Shown here: in pieces, positions 61,744-64,000 of the stretch
Position numbering within the stretch: the first letter of the stretch is position 1
Layout: the number at the start of each line of letters is the position of its first letter
Assembly: GCA_002354635.1 (NCBI GenBank)
Contig: DELZ01000001.1
Coordinates: 483,085 to 547,084 of the forward strand
Source of the DNA: Sphingomonadales bacterium UBA2683
GTDB lineage: Bacteria > Pseudomonadota > Alphaproteobacteria > Sphingomonadales > Sphingomonadaceae
Length of the DNA: 64,000 nucleotides
Reading direction: 5' to 3'
Position numbers and translations under genes: made by a program
Notes under the pieces: model-generated
Told to the model about the DNA's origin: nothing
Database searches by the model: none
What the model saw: the letters and a program-made list of their open reading frames with translations, nothing else

Positions 61744-62757
61744 TCACCCCTCATGCGCCAGATCGGTCGGCCCCAGATCCCCCTGCCCGACCGTCGCGCT
61801 CGCCATTTCCATCATCTTGTCGATCGACTTGCGCGCCTGCAGCCGCAGTTCCTCGTCCATCTCGATGCGCGGCTCGAGATCGCGCAGCGCCACATAGAGC
61901 TTCTCCATCGTGTTCAGCGCCATATAGGGGCAGATATTGCAGTTGCAGTTGCCGTCCGCTCCGGGGGCCCCGATGAAATTCTTTTCCGGCACCGCCTTTT
62001 CCATCTGGTGGATGATATGCGGCTCGGTGGCGATGATGATCGTGTCGCCTTCATATTCCTTGGCGAATTTCAGGATCGCGCTGGTCGATCCGACCATGTC
62101 CGCATGATCCAGAATATAGGCCGGGCATTCCGGGTGCGCCGCCACCGGCGCGCCGGGATGCTGGGCCTGCAGCTTGAGCAGCTCGGTCTCGCTGAATGCC
62201 TCGTGGACGATGCAGACACCGGGCCAGAGCAGCATGTCGCGGCCGGTTTTCTTGGCAATATAGCCGCCAAGATGCTTGTCGGGTCCAAAGATGATCTTCT
62301 GGTCGAGCGGGATTTGCGAGAGAATATGTTCCGCCGACGAGCTGGTGACGATGATGTCGCTGAGCGCCTTCACCTCGGCCGAGCAGTTGATATAGGTCAG
62401 CGCGATATGGTCGGGATGTTCGTCGCGGAACGCCTTGAACTTGTCCGGCGGGCAGCTGTCCTCGAGGCTGCACCCCGCATCCATGTCCGGCAGCACGACA
62501 ATCTTCTCCGGCGACAGGATTTTCGCGGTTTCCGCCATGAATTTCACGCCGCAGAATGCGATCACATCGGCATCGGTCTCCGCCGCCTTGCGCGACAGTT
62601 CAAGACTGTCACCGACGAAATCGGCGATATCCTGAATTTCCGGCTTCTGGTAATAATGGGCGAGGATGATCGCGTTGCGATCCTTGCGCAGCTTGTTGAT
62701 TTCCTCGACAATATCGACCCCGGCCAGACTGCCGCCAATTCCACCACGTGCGTCCAT
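61744..62757 (-). CDS. nadA: NadA, quinolinate synthase
   Basis: 337 residues, AAGGA upstream. Signatures: AHYYQKPEIQDIADFVGDSLELS, MDAGCSLEDSCPPDKF, and the C-terminal CNCNICPYMALNTMEKL with cysteines that ligate the [4Fe-4S] cluster. It condenses iminoaspartate with dihydroxyacetone phosphate. nadB is not in the window. It continues leftward to the 61312 gene with no gap. Confidence 0.96.
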   Translation of the reverse strand: MDARGGIGGSLAGVDIVEEINKLRKDRNAIILAHYYQKPEIQDIADFVGDSLELSRKAAETDADVIAFCGVKFMAETAKILSPEKIVVLPDMDAGCSLEDSCPPDKFKAFRDEHPDHIALTYINCSAEVKALSDIIVTSSSAEHILSQIPLDQKIIFGPDKHLGGYIAKKTGRDMLLWPGVCIVHEAFSETELLKLQAQHPGAPVAAHPECPAYILDHADMVGSTSAILKFAKEYEGDTIIIATEPHIIHQMEKAVPEKNFIGAPGADGNCNCNICPYMALNTMEKLYVALRDLEPRIEMDEELRLQARKSIDKMMEMASATVGQGDLGPTDLAHEG

Positions 62758-62812
62758 TATATATTCCTTTTGAAAAACTTGGCCTCGCTATGCCACTGCA
62801 AGGCGGTCCAGA

Positions 62813-63883
62813 TCAATTGCTGATCCGGAATTTGACGATCCTGTCAGTCACTTTCTGCTCGGCATCCATGCCGCCCAGGATATAATAGTCGTGGCCGGCC
62901 TTGGCGAGACCGCGATGATCCATGCTCGGTTCGGCCAGCCGCCCCAGTTCGACCCATTGATCCTTTTTCAGATCAAAAACGAAAAAGCCGCCCGAAGGTT
63001 TCGCTGGCACCCCGTCATAGCCGATACCATCGTAATTATAGGGATTGTCGCCGCCGCCTGCAAATATGACCTGGTGACCGGCTTCGTCGCCCACCGCCGC
63101 CATCCGATATTGTGCCGAACCGGCATGCGCATCGACCCCGCGCCAGCTGATCTGCGTCGGGTTTTGCGGATCAATATCGCCGCGCCAGCTCAGCTTCGCT
63201 GCAACAAATTTGCGCTTGCCGTCGGCAAAGACGGTCGCGACGCCGTCCGAGACGATGATGCTGTTGCCCGCTATGCCGCCGGCATGGCCGAACACCGGCG
63301 TCCCCGGAAAGGGGGTCGCCTCGGTCCAGGCGCCGGTCATTGTATCGAACATCTGTACGGTGCTGACATTGCCTTCGTCGTGCCAGCCGGAGATCACGTA
63401 GATGAACCGGTTCTGGTAGGGCACGATCACCGCGTCATCGACCGGTGTCGGCATATCAGATTTTTGCTCGTAGCGCCCGGATGCTGGATCGAAGGCAAAA
63501 ACCTCCGGCGTGGAGACTTCGTCGCCATTAGCGGCGACGGTATAGCCGCCGAAAATGTAGATTTTCCCGGCAACGGATACCGCTGCACTGGCCAGCCGCC
63601 CTTCCGGCACCGGCACAGACGCAATGATCTTGCAGGATTCGGTGGCAATCACACAGGCATAGGCGGCGTTGCTGGTATCTTTCCAGGTCTTGCCCGCTTT
63701 CAGGCCGTTGAAACTGTAAAGGGTTGGTCCGTCCGGTCCGTCGGCCACCGCAACCGCATTATTGCTGATCGCTTCCGGCAGGACGAAACCGGCGGTCTGC
63801 GAGAGCGGTTCCTGCTGCGGGCGGCGCTCGCACCCGGTCAGGGTCAGCAGCACCGCCGCCATGGTTATGATCGGCAATTTCAT
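62813..63883 (-). CDS. Kelch-repeat lipoprotein
   Basis: 356 residues; lipobox LTGC (Cys18-19 region) then a beta propeller. Kelch blades with paired Gly motifs are visible (GKIYIFGGYTVAANG, RFIYVISGWHDEG, HQVIFAGGGDNPY, HDYYILGGMDAEQ). Resembles NanM-type mutarotase or galactose-oxidase-like propellers, but no catalytic residues are assigned. Its start overlaps the stop of the next leftward-transcribed gene (ATGA), so it follows that gene in one operon. Confidence 0.88.
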   Translation of the reverse strand: MKLPIITMAAVLLTLTGCERRPQQEPLSQTAGFVLPEAISNNAVAVADGPDGPTLYSFNGLKAGKTWKDTSNAAYACVIATESCKIIASVPVPEGRLASAAVSVAGKIYIFGGYTVAANGDEVSTPEVFAFDPASGRYEQKSDMPTPVDDAVIVPYQNRFIYVISGWHDEGNVSTVQMFDTMTGAWTEATPFPGTPVFGHAGGIAGNSIIVSDGVATVFADGKRKFVAAKLSWRGDIDPQNPTQISWRGVDAHAGSAQYRMAAVGDEAGHQVIFAGGGDNPYNYDGIGYDGVPAKPSGGFFVFDLKKDQWVELGRLAEPSMDHRGLAKAGHDYYILGGMDAEQKVTDRIVKFRISN

Positions 63884-64000
63884 TGCGCCTCTTCCCTCTT
63901 TTGCTGCTGCTCGGCCAGCACCTCCCGGATCGGCCGCGAATAGTCCCAGCGCTCCTTGTAGCGGCTACGCTCATAGGGGAAGAAGGCGTCGATCTTCGCC
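63880..64000 (-). CDS. C-terminal tail of an unidentified protein
   Basis: Only the last ~39 residues are present, ending REEAQ-stop, with FFPYERSRYKERWDYSRPI before them; the gene enters from the right edge. The charged, Gln-rich end might be the cytoplasmic tail of a transporter such as a sodium-solute symporter, which often sit beside Kelch mutarotases, but this is a guess. It overlaps the Kelch gene start by 4 bp. Confidence 0.6.
   Translation of the reverse strand, partial: AKIDAFFPYERSRYKERWDYSRPIREVLAEQQQKREEAQ

Overview
This window is ordinary chromosome of an alphaproteobacterium, most likely a sphingomonad (Sphingomonadales, of the Sphingopyxis/Sphingorhabdus/Parasphingorhabdus type). 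I base that on gene order (ybgC-tolQRAB-pal; mutY beside a DciA-like gene, two DsbA-like genes and smc; a FYDLN protein divergent from aroA-cmk-rpsA-ihfB), on the small families present (DUF1489, FYDLN acid protein, CBU_0592-like, DUF4112) and on palindromic repeats typical of the class. Genus is not resolved. There is no rRNA, CRISPR array, prophage or recognisable transposase.

Layout. 1-4962: N-terminus of uvrB, a DUF3617-type lipoprotein, two tandem VOC proteins, an M20D peptidase and an amidohydrolase that has lost its HxH motif. 4978-9831: a DksA/TraR zinc-finger protein and the Tol-Pal cluster, closed by a two-way terminator. 9848-15650: a small unknown protein, an M16 protease, a methyltransferase, an ABM-domain protein and an MFS transporter. 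15660-19208: a bacterial CDC48-type double AAA+ ATPase, then a GcvA-like LysR gene divergent from a candidate small RNA. 19218-28502: CMD-family protein, cyclophilin, MgtE, GNAT protein, a small gene behind a strong Fur box, DUF1489, then GST-nudC-serine hydrolase-mutY (leftward) divergent from dciA. 28499-33478: two DsbA-like proteins and SMC. 33557-37290: MFS transporter, a small membrane protein, soxR with a clear SoxR operator, and two VOC genes. 37300-42360: a three-gene oxidoreductase operon, ubiA and rsmE.

42493-48184: a secreted P-domain/DUF11 protein, YaiI, a DEAD-box helicase and a BaiN/HI0933 flavoprotein. 48328-53818: tRNA-Ala, FYDLN protein, aroA-cmk-rpsA, ihfB and tRNA-Leu. 53972-58375: two tandem peptide-binding lipoproteins with no permease, DUF4112, and a CMD protein divergent from an HxlR regulator across a palindrome. 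58353-64000: an RNase T2 whose start codon lies in a repeat, nadC, a BrnT/HTH toxin-antitoxin pair, a GIY-YIG nuclease bracketed by inverted palindromic repeats, nadA, a Kelch lipoprotein and the tail of an unknown gene.

The most interesting signals are (1) the divergent GcvA-like regulator and candidate sRNA, which recalls the enterobacterial gcvA-gcvB arrangement; (2) the 388-bp GIY-YIG unit with 31-bp imperfect inverted repeats lying between nadC and nadA; (3) a Fur box over the promoter of an uncharacterised gene; and (4) a 25-bp inverted-repeat element present twice, one copy of which supplies the apparent start codon of an RNase T2. All are inferred from sequence reading alone.
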